Origin: CAVSCR01 sp963726575
Lineage (GTDB): Bacteria; Actinomycetota; Actinomycetes; JAHEKZ01
Direction of reading: 5' to 3'
NCBI GenBank assembly: GCA_963726575.1
Contig: CAVSCR010000007.1
Location: 558,001-622,000, forward strand
Length of the DNA stretch: 64,000 nucleotides
Below, piece after piece: positions 43,683-52,315 of this stretch. The translations under genes and the position numbers were made by a program. The notes beneath the pieces were generated by a model. The model was not told the DNA's origin. It saw only the letters and a list, made by a program, of their open reading frames with translations, and did not search any database. How positions within the stretch are numbered: the first letter of the stretch is position 1; each line of letters begins with the position of its first letter.

Positions 43683-44977
43683 ACTGGAATGTGCGTCGCA
43701 GCGCCGCAATCGCCGTCGCCGTGGTGGCTGCCATGTCGGTGGCTGCTTGTACCAGCGGTAGCAGCAGCACCTCGTCGCAGTCGGGCGGCGTGGTGAACAT
43801 CACGCTGTCCCACGGCTACACCGATGTCGAGGCGAGGGCGATCACGGCTCAGGTTGCTACATGGAACGCGACGCATCCAGACATCCAGGTGAAGCTGCTT
43901 TACAACGGCGGCAACGATGGCGCCCTGCAGAAGACCATGAGCGGGATGGCGGCGGGAACGCTCCCCGACATCGCCTACGAGTACGGTTCCTCGATCGCCG
44001 CGCTGGCCGGACAGCCCAAGGTTGTCGACCTGACCGACAAGGTGAACGACCCGAGCTTCAACTGGAACGACTTCTACTCATTCGAGCGCGACGCGGCCAC
44101 GAGCAACAACCACGTGTACGGCGTTCCTGCGCTGGTCGACAACCTCGCACTCGTCTACAACAAGAAGCTGTTCGATGCCGCAGGTGTCGCGTATCCCACC
44201 GCCAACTGGAGCTGGGATGACTTCCGATCGGCAGCCAAGTCGCTCACCGACGCCGCCGCCAAGCAGTACGGATGGGCCTACGTCAACGACGGCTCCGAGG
44301 ACACGACTTGGCGGTGGATCGCGATGCTGTGGCAGGCCGGTGGCGAGCTGCTCAACTCAGACGGAACCAAGACCGCGTTCAACTCCGCAGCCGGGCTCAA
44401 GGCAACGCAGCTCCTGCACGACATGGCCGTCACCGACAAGTCCGTCTACCTCGACTCCGGCAACGGCAACTACCTCAACCTCTTCAACTCCGGCAAGATC
44501 GCGATGTTGTGGACCGGTCCATGGGACCTCTCGAGCATCAACAGTGACGTGGACTACGGGGTGCAGGTGCTTCCCGCGGCGAACGGCATCCACTCCAGCA
44601 TCTCTGGGCCGGACAACTGGATGGTGTTCGACAACGGCAGCGCACGGGAACAGGCGGCGTGGACGTTCCTGACGTGGCTCACGAGCGACAAGACCCAGGC
44701 GGCGTTCAACCTCGCCACTGGCGACCTCCCGACTCGTCAGTCGATGACGAAGTTGCCCAGCTACGCGGCCTATCTGGCCAAGTACCCCGGCGACAAGGTG
44801 TTCGTCGCCAACCTGCAGAACGTGACGCAGGCGCGTCCGAACACCACGACTTATCCGCAGATCAGCGAGGCGATCGGCTCTCAGATGCAGGGGGTGCTGA
44901 TCGGTCAGACGTCACCGCAGGACGCTCTCAACGCAGCGGCGCAGCAGGCTGACTCGGCCCTTGCATCCGGTCAGTGA
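43679..44977 (+). CDS. Sugar ABC transporter substrate-binding lipoprotein
   Basis: Predicted 432-residue extracellular solute-binding protein, family 1. The signal ends in MSVAAC (Cys24). Family features include HPDIQVKLLYNGGNDGALQK, IAYEYGSS, YGVPALVDNLALVYNKKLFD and MLWTGPWDLSSI. Many aromatic residues (TTWRWIAMLWQAGG) suit a carbohydrate ligand. It is first in the SBP-permease-permease-ATPase operon. Confidence 0.92.
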   Translation: MNWNVRRSAAIAVAVVAAMSVAACTSGSSSTSSQSGGVVNITLSHGYTDVEARAITAQVATWNATHPDIQVKLLYNGGNDGALQKTMSGMAAGTLPDIAYEYGSSIAALAGQPKVVDLTDKVNDPSFNWNDFYSFERDAATSNNHVYGVPALVDNLALVYNKKLFDAAGVAYPTANWSWDDFRSAAKSLTDAAAKQYGWAYVNDGSEDTTWRWIAMLWQAGGELLNSDGTKTAFNSAAGLKATQLLHDMAVTDKSVYLDSGNGNYLNLFNSGKIAMLWTGPWDLSSINSDVDYGVQVLPAANGIHSSISGPDNWMVFDNGSAREQAAWTFLTWLTSDKTQAAFNLATGDLPTRQSMTKLPSYAAYLAKYPGDKVFVANLQNVTQARPNTTTYPQISEAIGSQMQGVLIGQTSPQDALNAAAQQADSALASGQ

Positions 44978-44992
44978 CGGCCGGTCGCGACT

Positions 44993-45892
44993 GTGGCGCG
45001 CCCGTCCCTCGTTCGCCGCGTCTGGTGGTCGGACACCCTTGCCGGATGGGGGTTCGTCACTCCGTCGGTGCTGCTGATCGGACTGTTCGGCCTGGTGCCA
45101 GTCGTCTGGGCGTTCGTGTTGTCGTTCGAGAAGAACAACCTGATCTCACCGGGTAAGTGGGTGGGGCTCGACAACTACCGCGCCCTATTGCATGATCCGG
45201 CCTTTTCCAACTCGGTCCGGAACACGATCATCTACACCGTCTTGTTCGTGCCGATCTCAGTGATCGGGTCGCTGCTCATCGCCGCCGCACTCAACCGCCG
45301 GATTCGCGGAATGGCGTTCTACCGCCTCGCGGTCTTCATCCCGGTCGTGACGTCGACAGTGGCCACGGCGATCATGTTCAACTGGCTGCTGGATCCCTCC
45401 TACGGCCTGGTGAACGTCGGGTTGAGCAAGGTGGGGATCCCCACCCAGGGGTTCTTCCAGGATCCGCATGAGGCGCTGATGTCCATCGTCGTCATGACGG
45501 TCTGGGGGTGGCTCGGGTTCGGCGTGATCATCTACCTCGCGGCACTGCAGGGCGTACCCGGGGAGCTGCTCGAGGCGGCCGCGATCGATGGCTGCAGCCG
45601 TTGGCGAGCTTTCTGGCGGGTCGAGGTACCGCTGTTGGCACCGGCGACCCTCTTCCTCGTGATCTGGTTGACCATCAACGCGTTGCAACTCTTCGACGAG
45701 ATCTACGTGACCACCAAGGGCGGTCCGCTCGGCTCGACGACGGTGGTCGTCTACTACCTGTACAAGCAGGCGTTCGTGTTCTTCAACGGCGGCTACGCCT
45801 CGGCAATCGCGTACGTGTTGTTTGTCGCGATCCTGATTGTCACCGCGGTCCAGCTGACCGTCGGACGTCGGCTCTCCCACGGGGAGCGCTGA
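44993..45892 (+). CDS. Sugar ABC transporter permease (MalF-type)
   Basis: Predicted 299-residue membrane protein with six helices and the EAA loop ELLEAAAIDGCSRWRAFWRV that docks on the ATPase. It starts with a GTG 15 bp after the binding protein. First permease of the CUT1 importer. Confidence 0.93.
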   Translation: MARPSLVRRVWWSDTLAGWGFVTPSVLLIGLFGLVPVVWAFVLSFEKNNLISPGKWVGLDNYRALLHDPAFSNSVRNTIIYTVLFVPISVIGSLLIAAALNRRIRGMAFYRLAVFIPVVTSTVATAIMFNWLLDPSYGLVNVGLSKVGIPTQGFFQDPHEALMSIVVMTVWGWLGFGVIIYLAALQGVPGELLEAAAIDGCSRWRAFWRVEVPLLAPATLFLVIWLTINALQLFDEIYVTTKGGPLGSTTVVVYYLYKQAFVFFNGGYASAIAYVLFVAILIVTAVQLTVGRRLSHGER

Positions 45893-45895
45893 CAG

Positions 45896-46777
45896 ATGGC
45901 GCATCCGACTGCCCTCCCCCCGCTGGTGATCGATGAGCCGCACAACGTCCGCCCCGCCGGTACGAGCAGACGCCACCGTCCCAGCGGCTGGCACTTCCTG
46001 CTGCTGCCGTTAGCCCTGGTGATGCTGACGCCGATGGTCTGGATGACCATCACATCGGTCTCCACGACGGAGGAGTCCCGGCAGTTCCCCCCGGCGCTCC
46101 CGCACTCCATCCAGTGGTCGAACTTCGTTGATGTCTGGACCCAGTCGCCGTTCGACCGCTGGCTGATCAACACCGCCGTCGTCTCCGTCGTCGTCGTGCT
46201 CTCGAACCTGGTGTTCTGCAGCCTGGCCGGCTACGCGTTTGCGCGGCTGCGGTTTCGCGGCTCAGGTGTGGCGTTCCTGCTGCTCCTTGCGACGCTGATG
46301 GTGCCCTTCCAGGTCGTGCTCATCCCCACGCTGCTCATCGTCAAGTCGTTCGGTCTGATCGACCACCTCGGCGCACTCATCGTCCCCAACCTGGTCACCG
46401 CCTTCGGCATCTTCTTGATGCGGCAGTTCTTCCTGGCCCTGCCACCGGAGCTGGAAGAGGCTGGGCGAATCGATGGCGCGAGTCGCCTCGGTGTGTTCCT
46501 GAAAGTGCTGCTGCCGTTGATGGGTCCGCCGCTGGCGACTCTGTCGATCCTGACCTTCCTGAGCATCTGGAACGACTTCTTGTGGCCACTGGTGGCTATC
46601 CAGAGTCCCGAGAACATGACGATGCAGCTGGGGCTGTCGACGTTCCAGGGCTCCCACCTCACCAACTGGCCGCAGCTCATGGCGGCCACGCTCATGAGCC
46701 AGCTCCCCGTGATCGTGCTGTTCCTCGTCGGCCAGCGCCTCTTCGTTCGCTCGATCGCCGCGTCCGGAATCAAGTAG
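45896..46777 (+). CDS. Sugar ABC transporter permease (MalG-type)
   Basis: Predicted 293-residue membrane protein, six helices, with the EAA loop ELEEAGRIDGASRLGVFLKV and the usual FLSIWNDFLWPLV segment. It follows the MalF-type permease by 3 bp and forms the second half of the channel. Confidence 0.93.
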   Translation: MAHPTALPPLVIDEPHNVRPAGTSRRHRPSGWHFLLLPLALVMLTPMVWMTITSVSTTEESRQFPPALPHSIQWSNFVDVWTQSPFDRWLINTAVVSVVVVLSNLVFCSLAGYAFARLRFRGSGVAFLLLLATLMVPFQVVLIPTLLIVKSFGLIDHLGALIVPNLVTAFGIFLMRQFFLALPPELEEAGRIDGASRLGVFLKVLLPLMGPPLATLSILTFLSIWNDFLWPLVAIQSPENMTMQLGLSTFQGSHLTNWPQLMAATLMSQLPVIVLFLVGQRLFVRSIAASGIK

Positions 46778-46789
46778 GGGGACTGCCAG

Positions 46790-47902
46790 ATGGCACCGAT
46801 CGTCCTGGAGGGCTTGCAGAAGGTGTACCCGGGCAAGCCGCCCGTGGTCGCTCTGGAGGACCTGTCGCTGGAAATCGGCGACGGTGAGCTCGTGGTGTTC
46901 GTCGGGCCGTCGGGCTGCGGCAAGAGCACAGTGCTCCGATGCGTCGCCGGCCTGGAGAAGCTGTCGGCCGGTCGGGTCCTGATCGGTGGCCGAGAGGTGC
47001 AGGAACTTCCGCCCGGAAAGCGCGACATCGCGATGGTGTTCCAGAACTACGCGCTGTACCCGCACCTGACGGTGTACAAGAACCTCGCGTTCCCCCTGAA
47101 GGAACGCCATGTGCGGCGTGCCGAGCTCGACAAGGCGGTGCGACAGGTTGCGGAGATGCTCGAGCTGACACCTCTGCTGCGTCGCCGCCCGGGCCAGTTG
47201 TCAGGTGGTCAGCGGCAGCGGGTGGCCATGGGGCGCGCGCTGGTTCGTCAGCCGCAGGCGTTCTTGCTCGATGAGCCGCTCAGCAACCTTGACGCAAAGC
47301 TGCGCACCCAGATGCGGGGAGAGATCGCTGACGTCCACCGCCGGCTGGGGATCACGAGCATCTACGTGACGCACGACCAGGTCGAAGCCATGACGCTGGG
47401 GCAGCGAATCGTCGTCATGCGCGACGGTCGGCTGCAGCAGGTGGGTGCGCCGGCGGAGGTCTATGAGGACCCGGCCAACTTGTTCGTCGCGGGGTTCCTG
47501 GGCACGCCGAGCATGAACCTGCTGACGGCGCGGACCGAACGGGGTGTGCTGACGGCCGGACAACTGCGTCTGATGGTCGATGGCGCCCCCGATGGTGAGG
47601 CTGTGCTCGGCGTGCGGCCCGAGGGTTTGGCCCCAACAGGTCTGGACGACGGCGGGCCTTGTCTCGATGTCGTGGTCTCCCACGTCGAGGCGCTGGGCAA
47701 CGAGAATTTGGTGCATGCATCGGTGCCCGGCCAGCTGGACGACGCCACGCCACTGGTCTTCCGGACGCCACCGCGGGTCTACCCAGCAGTTGACGAGCAG
47801 TTGCGGGTGCGTGTCGACCCGACACACGTCCTCTTGTTCGACGCCACCTCACAGGAGCGGATTCGCTTGACCCGGCCGGTCGTCGTCGACGAAGCGCGCT
47901 GA
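46790..47902 (+). CDS. ABC transporter ATPase (MsmK/UgpC type)
   Basis: Predicted 370-residue ATPase. Walker A is GPSGCGKST, signature LSGGQRQRVAMGRALVR, Walker B AFLLDEPLSNLD, and H-loop YVTHDQVEAM. A C-terminal TOBE/regulatory domain is present. Many actinobacteria share one MsmK among several sugar importers, so a dedicated copy within the operon is notable. It ends 7 bp from the convergent PfkB gene. Confidence 0.94.
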   Translation: MAPIVLEGLQKVYPGKPPVVALEDLSLEIGDGELVVFVGPSGCGKSTVLRCVAGLEKLSAGRVLIGGREVQELPPGKRDIAMVFQNYALYPHLTVYKNLAFPLKERHVRRAELDKAVRQVAEMLELTPLLRRRPGQLSGGQRQRVAMGRALVRQPQAFLLDEPLSNLDAKLRTQMRGEIADVHRRLGITSIYVTHDQVEAMTLGQRIVVMRDGRLQQVGAPAEVYEDPANLFVAGFLGTPSMNLLTARTERGVLTAGQLRLMVDGAPDGEAVLGVRPEGLAPTGLDDGGPCLDVVVSHVEALGNENLVHASVPGQLDDATPLVFRTPPRVYPAVDEQLRVRVDPTHVLLFDATSQERIRLTRPVVVDEAR

Positions 47903-47909
47903 TCGGGCG

Positions 47910-48869
47910 CTAGTCGAGGTTGCTCTGCTGCACCTGGTCGACCAGACGTCGGTAGGCCTCGACGTCGAGGTCTCCGGCACCCGGTACAAGCGCGTTCGCG
48001 ACGCCGGCCGCCGTCGCGTGGCGCAACGCAGCCGCGGTGGACTGGTCGGCGTCGAGCGTCGCCACCAACGCACCGAGGAACGCGTCGCCGCTGCCGACCG
48101 GGAATCTGCCGGTCTGCGTCAGCCGTGACCAGGTGGGCCGGCCAGCTTGAGTGACGGCTACCGCACCGCGCCGGCCGCACGTCACGATGGCTCGGGGTGT
48201 GTGTGCATGAATGCGCGTGGCTGCCCGCGCCGCCGCCCGCACGACGTCTTGGTCGTCGCCGTGGTCGCCTCGGGGTGGATCGGCCAGCTCGAGATAGGCG
48301 GCGGCTTCGTGGTGGTTGACCTTCACCAGATCCGGACGCTGTGCGAGTGCCGTCGCCAGCGCTGCCCCGTGCGTGTCGATCGCCACCTTGGCCCCACGAT
48401 CGTGCGCCATGGTGACGAGGCGCGCTGCGGCGTCGGGTGGGGCGCCCGGCGGCAGCGAGCCCGAAACGGTGAGCCAGCAGTGAGGCTGCAACGCATCGGC
48501 GACGATGCCCTCCAGAGCGGCCCACTCCTGCGTCGTGACCTCGGTCGACGGTTCGTAGAACTCGGTGAGTCCGCTTCCGTCTTGTGCCTCCACCGAGACC
48601 GAGGTGCGCGTGGGTGCCGTTCCTGGAATCAGGGAGACGGTGAGTCGGGGTGCGGGGAGCATCTGGGCGATCCACTCACCCGTTGGCCCGCCGACGATGC
48701 CGACCGCCACCACCTCGGCACCGATGCTGCTGGCTGCGCGCGCGGCGTTGAAGCCCTTGCCACCAGGCACCCGCGTCACCGCGACCGGCCGATGGATCTG
48801 ACCGATGCGCAGCTCGGGGACGACGTAGAGGACGTCCAGGCTCGGGCTCGTGGCGACCGCGACGATCAC
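47910..48869 (-). CDS. PfkB-family sugar kinase (1-phosphofructokinase/tagatose-6-P kinase-like)
   Basis: Predicted 319-residue kinase. The opening IVAVATSPSLDVLYVV, GGKGFNAARAASSIGA and the catalytic GSGDAFLGALVA (Asp base) fit the LacC/FruK branch, where GxGD is preceded by Val/Pro. PDLVKVNHHEA is the usual Asn-Glu motif region. The GTG start at 48869 overlaps the upstream kinase stop by 4 bp. It should make a bisphosphate that the DUF2090 aldolase could cleave; this link is inference. Confidence 0.85.
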   Translation of the reverse strand: MIVAVATSPSLDVLYVVPELRIGQIHRPVAVTRVPGGKGFNAARAASSIGAEVVAVGIVGGPTGEWIAQMLPAPRLTVSLIPGTAPTRTSVSVEAQDGSGLTEFYEPSTEVTTQEWAALEGIVADALQPHCWLTVSGSLPPGAPPDAAARLVTMAHDRGAKVAIDTHGAALATALAQRPDLVKVNHHEAAAYLELADPPRGDHGDDQDVVRAAARAATRIHAHTPRAIVTCGRRGAVAVTQAGRPTWSRLTQTGRFPVGSGDAFLGALVATLDADQSTAAALRHATAAGVANALVPGAGDLDVEAYRRLVDQVQQSNLD

Positions 48870-49861
48870 GGCGCCACCGACGCTGCGAGCGCGGCCCGAA
48901 TCTCGCCGCGGTCCGCCTGGGCGCCAGTGCCTCCGGCGGCTCGGGTGGACAGGCTCCCGGCGGCGACCGCGAGCCGCAGGCACTCCTGCGGCGGCAGCCC
49001 GTCGAGCATCCCCGCGAGATATCCCGCATCGAAGCTGTCGCCGGCTCCGGTGGTGTCGACGACGACGACGTCGAGCCCCGGGAGCTGGGCGCTGGTGCCA
49101 TCGGAGGTCCAGAGCCGGGCGCCGGCTGCGCCGTCCTTCAAGGCGACGGTGGTACCGAGCCCGGCCAACCGGCGTCCGGCGCGGTCGAGCTCGTCGGCTC
49201 CCTGCGAGGCGGCGGAATCGGGCTCGGCGATCTGGCGGTACAGGGCCAACAGTTCCGCGCCGTTGGGCAGCAGGACGTCGGTGTGGGCGAGCGCCTCCGC
49301 GACCGAGACCCAGGTCTCTTCCGGGTCCCAGTTGGTGTCCAGTGAGGTGGTGGCGCCGGTTTGCTGTGCCGCGTCCAGCAGGCGGGGCAACCCCGCTGTC
49401 AGCTTCGGTTGCAGGAACGGTGATGCCACGTGCACGTGTCGGACGTCGGCCAGCCAGCTGGAGTCGACCGCCGATGCGGTGAGGGTGGGGATGGCGCCGG
49501 CGAACGTCAGGATCGCGCGGTCGGTCGGGGTCGACAGCACCACCGTCAGCCCGGTCGGCCGGTCGGGGTGGACGCTCACCCAGCGGGTGTCGACGCCGAA
49601 GGCGCCGAGCGAGTCGAGGACGTAGTCGCCGTAGACGTCACGCCCTACGACGCTGACCAGGGCGGTGCGTACACCCAGCCGGGCCAGCCCGCAGGCCACG
49701 ATCGCGGCTGATCCCCCGAGGGTGAGCTCAGCGGAGTCCAGCATCTGCTCGACCTGACCGAACCGGGGCACGACGTCGCCACGGAGGATGACGTCGGGGT
49801 TCGCGTCGCCGACGACCATGACGTCGAAGGAGTGATCGTACTGTGCGGGCCGGTCGGTCAC
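48866..49861 (-). CDS. PfkB-family carbohydrate kinase (ribokinase type)
   Basis: Predicted 331-residue kinase with VMVVGDANPDVILRGD, LTLGGSAAIVACGLARLG, TSLDTNWDPEE and the catalytic VDTTGAGDSFDAGYLAGML. The GTG at 49861 is the best start; a longer in-frame extension covers only the ino1-side spacer and ino1 itself. It precedes and is coupled to the second PfkB kinase. Two different kinases suggest that the locus handles two sugar phosphates in sequence or in parallel. Confidence 0.85.
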   Translation of the reverse strand: MTDRPAQYDHSFDVMVVGDANPDVILRGDVVPRFGQVEQMLDSAELTLGGSAAIVACGLARLGVRTALVSVVGRDVYGDYVLDSLGAFGVDTRWVSVHPDRPTGLTVVLSTPTDRAILTFAGAIPTLTASAVDSSWLADVRHVHVASPFLQPKLTAGLPRLLDAAQQTGATTSLDTNWDPEETWVSVAEALAHTDVLLPNGAELLALYRQIAEPDSAASQGADELDRAGRRLAGLGTTVALKDGAAGARLWTSDGTSAQLPGLDVVVVDTTGAGDSFDAGYLAGMLDGLPPQECLRLAVAAGSLSTRAAGGTGAQADRGEIRAALAASVAP

Positions 49862-50076
49862 GTGCTCATGATCGCGCAGATCGCCGTCGTGGCCGCGGCG
49901 CCGAGGGGAAGTGGACGCTCCCGGTGCGCATCTGGCAAGGGTCCGCTCGCGGATGACCCCCGAAAACGTTCCGTAAGAACAGAAGCAACGCCGCATTGCT
50001 CCTGATCTTGCGGGAGCAACGCGGCGTTGCCCCCGTTGTGGTAGGGAGCGTCGCCTTGGTCTGTGACCGGGCCGGG
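49862..50076. other. Spacer between ino1 and the kinase pair
   Basis: This 215-bp gap lies between same-strand ino1 (upstream) and the PfkB pair (downstream). It holds the ino1 terminator hairpin and presumably the kinase promoter. No ORF of note is visible. Confidence 0.5.
49985..50030 (-). terminator. ino1 terminator hairpin
   Basis: GCAACGCCGCATTGCTCC pairs with GGGAGCAACGCGGCGTTGC around a 9-nt loop, an 18-bp stem with one mismatch. It begins 47 bp past the ino1 stop. The GAAGCAACG half-arm resembles the pcnA hairpin at 36478-36504. Confidence 0.75.
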
Positions 50077-51147
50077 TCAGACGCCGAGGATGAAGTCTTC
50101 CACGGCGGTGCGGGCGTCGTCGTCGCGGTACTGCACCGGTGGCGACTTCATGAAGTAGCTTGACGCTCCCAGGAGGGGGCCGCCGATCCCACGGTCCAAC
50201 GCGATCTTCGCGCAACGAACGGCGTCGATGATCACACCGGCGGAGTTGGGGGAGTCCCACACCTCGAGCTTGTACTCCAGGTTCAGCGGCACGTCTCCGA
50301 AGGCGCGACCCTCGAGGCGGACGTAGGCCCACTTGCGGTCGTCCAGCCAGGCGACGTAGTCCGAGGGTCCGATGTGGACGTTGCGCTTGCCCATGTCGTG
50401 GTCGAGCTGGCTCGTGACGGCCTGGGTCTTGGAGATCTTCTTCGACTCCAGGCGCTCCCGCTCGAGCATGTTCATGAAGTCCATGTTGCCGCCGACGTTC
50501 AGCTGCATCGTGCGGTCGAGGATGACTCCGCGGTCCTCGAACAGCTTGGCGAGCACGCGGTGGGTGATCGTGGCACCGACCTGGCTCTTGATGTCGTCGC
50601 CGATGATGGGGATCCCGGCGGCAGTGAACTTGTCCGCCCACTCCTTGGTCCCGGCGATGAACACGGGCAGGGCGTTGACGAACGCGACGCCGGCGTCGAT
50701 GGCGGCCTGCGCGTAGTACTTGGCGGCGTTCTCCGAGCCTACGGGCAAGTAGCACACGAGCACGTCGGCGCCGGACTCGCGCAGTGCGGCGACCACGTCG
50801 ACCGCCGCCTCGTCGGACTCGGTGATGGTCTCGCGGTAGTACTTGCCGAGACCGTCGAGGGTTTTGCCACGTTGCACGATGACCCCAGTGGGGGGCACCT
50901 CGGCGATCTTGATCGTGTTGTTCTCACTCGACACGATCGCGTGAGCCAGGTCCTGTCCGACCTTCTTGGCGTCGACGTCGAACGCGGCGACGAACTCGAT
51001 GTCGCTCACGTGGTAGTCACCGAGCTGGACGTGCATCAGCCCCGGCACGCGGTGACTCGGGTCGGCGTCGCGGTAGTACTCGATGCCTTGGACGAGGGAT
51101 GCAGCGCAGTTGCCGACTCCGGCGATGGCCACGCGAACCGAACCCAT
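50077..51147 (-). CDS. ino1: Inositol-3-phosphate synthase
   Basis: Predicted 356-residue actinobacterial-type myo-inositol-1-phosphate synthase, which cyclises glucose-6-phosphate using NAD+. NAD loop VAIAGVGNCAASLVQGIEY, then VCYLPVGSENAAKYYAQAAI and the family block GDDIKSQVGATITHRVL and LNVGGNMDFMN. It supplies inositol for phosphatidylinositol and mycothiol. The start is 4 bp after the padR stop, so the pair is an operon (cf. Rv0046c-Rv0047c). Confidence 0.96.
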   Translation of the reverse strand: MGSVRVAIAGVGNCAASLVQGIEYYRDADPSHRVPGLMHVQLGDYHVSDIEFVAAFDVDAKKVGQDLAHAIVSSENNTIKIAEVPPTGVIVQRGKTLDGLGKYYRETITESDEAAVDVVAALRESGADVLVCYLPVGSENAAKYYAQAAIDAGVAFVNALPVFIAGTKEWADKFTAAGIPIIGDDIKSQVGATITHRVLAKLFEDRGVILDRTMQLNVGGNMDFMNMLERERLESKKISKTQAVTSQLDHDMGKRNVHIGPSDYVAWLDDRKWAYVRLEGRAFGDVPLNLEYKLEVWDSPNSAGVIIDAVRCAKIALDRGIGGPLLGASSYFMKSPPVQYRDDDARTAVEDFILGV

Positions 51148-51151
51148 GGGG

Positions 51152-51757
51152 TTACTCCTTGCTTTCTGTGTCGGTGCTGTTGGCGCCGGGAACGACGGCC
51201 CGGGCGGCGTTGTCGCGCTCGGTCGCGATCAGCTCGTTGAGCCAGCGCACCTCGCGCTCCACGGAGTCCAGGCCGTGGCGCTGCAGCTCCAGCGTGTAGC
51301 TGTCGAGCCGCTCTCGCGTGCGAGCCAGCGAGCCTCGCACGTTGTCCAACCGTTCCTCCAGCCGGCTGCGGCGACCTTCCAGGATGCGCAGCCGGGTCTC
51401 GGCGTCGGTCCGCGCGAAGAACGCGAAGTGGACGCCGAAGGAGTCGTCGTCCCAGGCAGACGGTCCGGCCTGGGACGCGAGTTCCGCGAAGGCTTCCTTG
51501 CCCTCGGCGGTGAGCTTGTAGACGATCTTGGAGCGTCGTCCGGCGAGGGCCGCGGTCTCTCCCTCGGCCGGGCCGTCCTCGACGATCCACCCCCGCGCGA
51601 CGAGGTCCTTCAGGCAGGGGTACAACGACCCGTAGGAGAACGCCCGCAGACTGCCCAGCAGGGCGTTGAGCCGCTTGCGCAGCTCGTAGCCGTGCATCGG
51701 GGACTCTTGGAGCAAGCCGAGGACGGCCAGCTCCATGACCCCACTGCGCTTGCTCAC
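51152..51757 (-). CDS. PadR-family transcriptional regulator
   Basis: Predicted 201-residue regulator. The winged helix includes MELAVLGLLQESPMHGYELR and SYGSLYPCLKDLVARGWI. The C-terminal Vir_act_alpha_C helical domain (ERLDNVRGSLARTRERLDSY) is present. A GTG at 51757 (SKRSGVMELAVL) is the likely start; ATG 51736 is the alternative. It is co-transcribed with ino1 and probably binds the palindrome just upstream, controlling both genes. Confidence 0.9.
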   Translation of the reverse strand: MSKRSGVMELAVLGLLQESPMHGYELRKRLNALLGSLRAFSYGSLYPCLKDLVARGWIVEDGPAEGETAALAGRRSKIVYKLTAEGKEAFAELASQAGPSAWDDDSFGVHFAFFARTDAETRLRILEGRRSRLEERLDNVRGSLARTRERLDSYTLELQRHGLDSVEREVRWLNELIATERDNAARAVVPGANSTDTESKE

Positions 51758-51780
51758 CCCTGGCCTCCCAGCCGTCGTCG

Positions 51781-51803
51781 CGATGTATCGCCACGATACA
51801 TCG
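51781..51803. promoter_or_regulatory. Palindromic operator upstream of padR
   Basis: CGATGTATCG, CCA, CGATACATCG is a perfect 10-3-10 inverted repeat 24 bp from the padR start. It contains ATGT and ACAT ends as in PadR operators. It lies between divergent padR and the DUF5318 gene and could affect both. Confidence 0.75.
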
Positions 51804-51880
51804 CCCGCGCTGGAGCCCCAACTCGGCACGCCCGTGCAGCGGCGGGGCGCCGTCGGCCCGGTTGACCTACCGTTGACCGG

Positions 51881-52279
51881 GTGTGGTCTCAGCGGTCGGT
51901 CGTCGACTACTCCCTGCAGCGTCGGGCGACGCTGCACGCGCTGCGGTGGGGCGGCGCCACCACCACCGACGTCTGCGACGCCGACCCGTACCTGCTGCGG
52001 GCCGCGAAGTTCCACGGCGAGTCGACCCAACGTGAGTGTCCGGTGTGTCGCCGGACCTCGCTGACCGAGCTGCGCTACGTCTACGGCGACGAGCTGGGCC
52101 CGTACCAGGGCCGGATCAAGTCGGCGCGGGAGCTGGAAGCGATGGCGCGTGAGCACGGTGAGTTCCGCGTCTACGTCGTCGAGGTCTGCCAGCAGTGCTC
52201 CTGGAACCATCTGATCGCATCGTTCGTCCTTGGTGATGGCATGCCCCGAACGCCAGTACGTCGACGGCGGGGCGATTGA
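51881..52279 (+). CDS. DUF5318 zinc-ribbon-like protein
   Basis: Predicted 132-residue protein with QRSVVDYSLQRRATL, PYLLRAAKFHGEST and two CxxC pairs (Cys53/56 in CPVC and Cys103/106 in CQQC), which suggest a zinc ribbon. EVCQQCSWNHLIASFVLG is the family's C-terminal block. This is the Rv0049-like protein next to ponA in many actinobacteria. Function unknown. Confidence 0.88.
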   Translation: MWSQRSVVDYSLQRRATLHALRWGGATTTDVCDADPYLLRAAKFHGESTQRECPVCRRTSLTELRYVYGDELGPYQGRIKSARELEAMAREHGEFRVYVVEVCQQCSWNHLIASFVLGDGMPRTPVRRRRGD

Positions 52280-52315
52280 CGGACCCGGCGCGCCGGGACG
52301 GCATGATCGAGGACC

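Noticed and set aside
49862..50755. Upstream extension of the PfkB kinase frame into the ino1 region
   Set aside because: The extension is a shadow of ino1, rich in Arg and His; GTG 49861 begins the conserved kinase fold.
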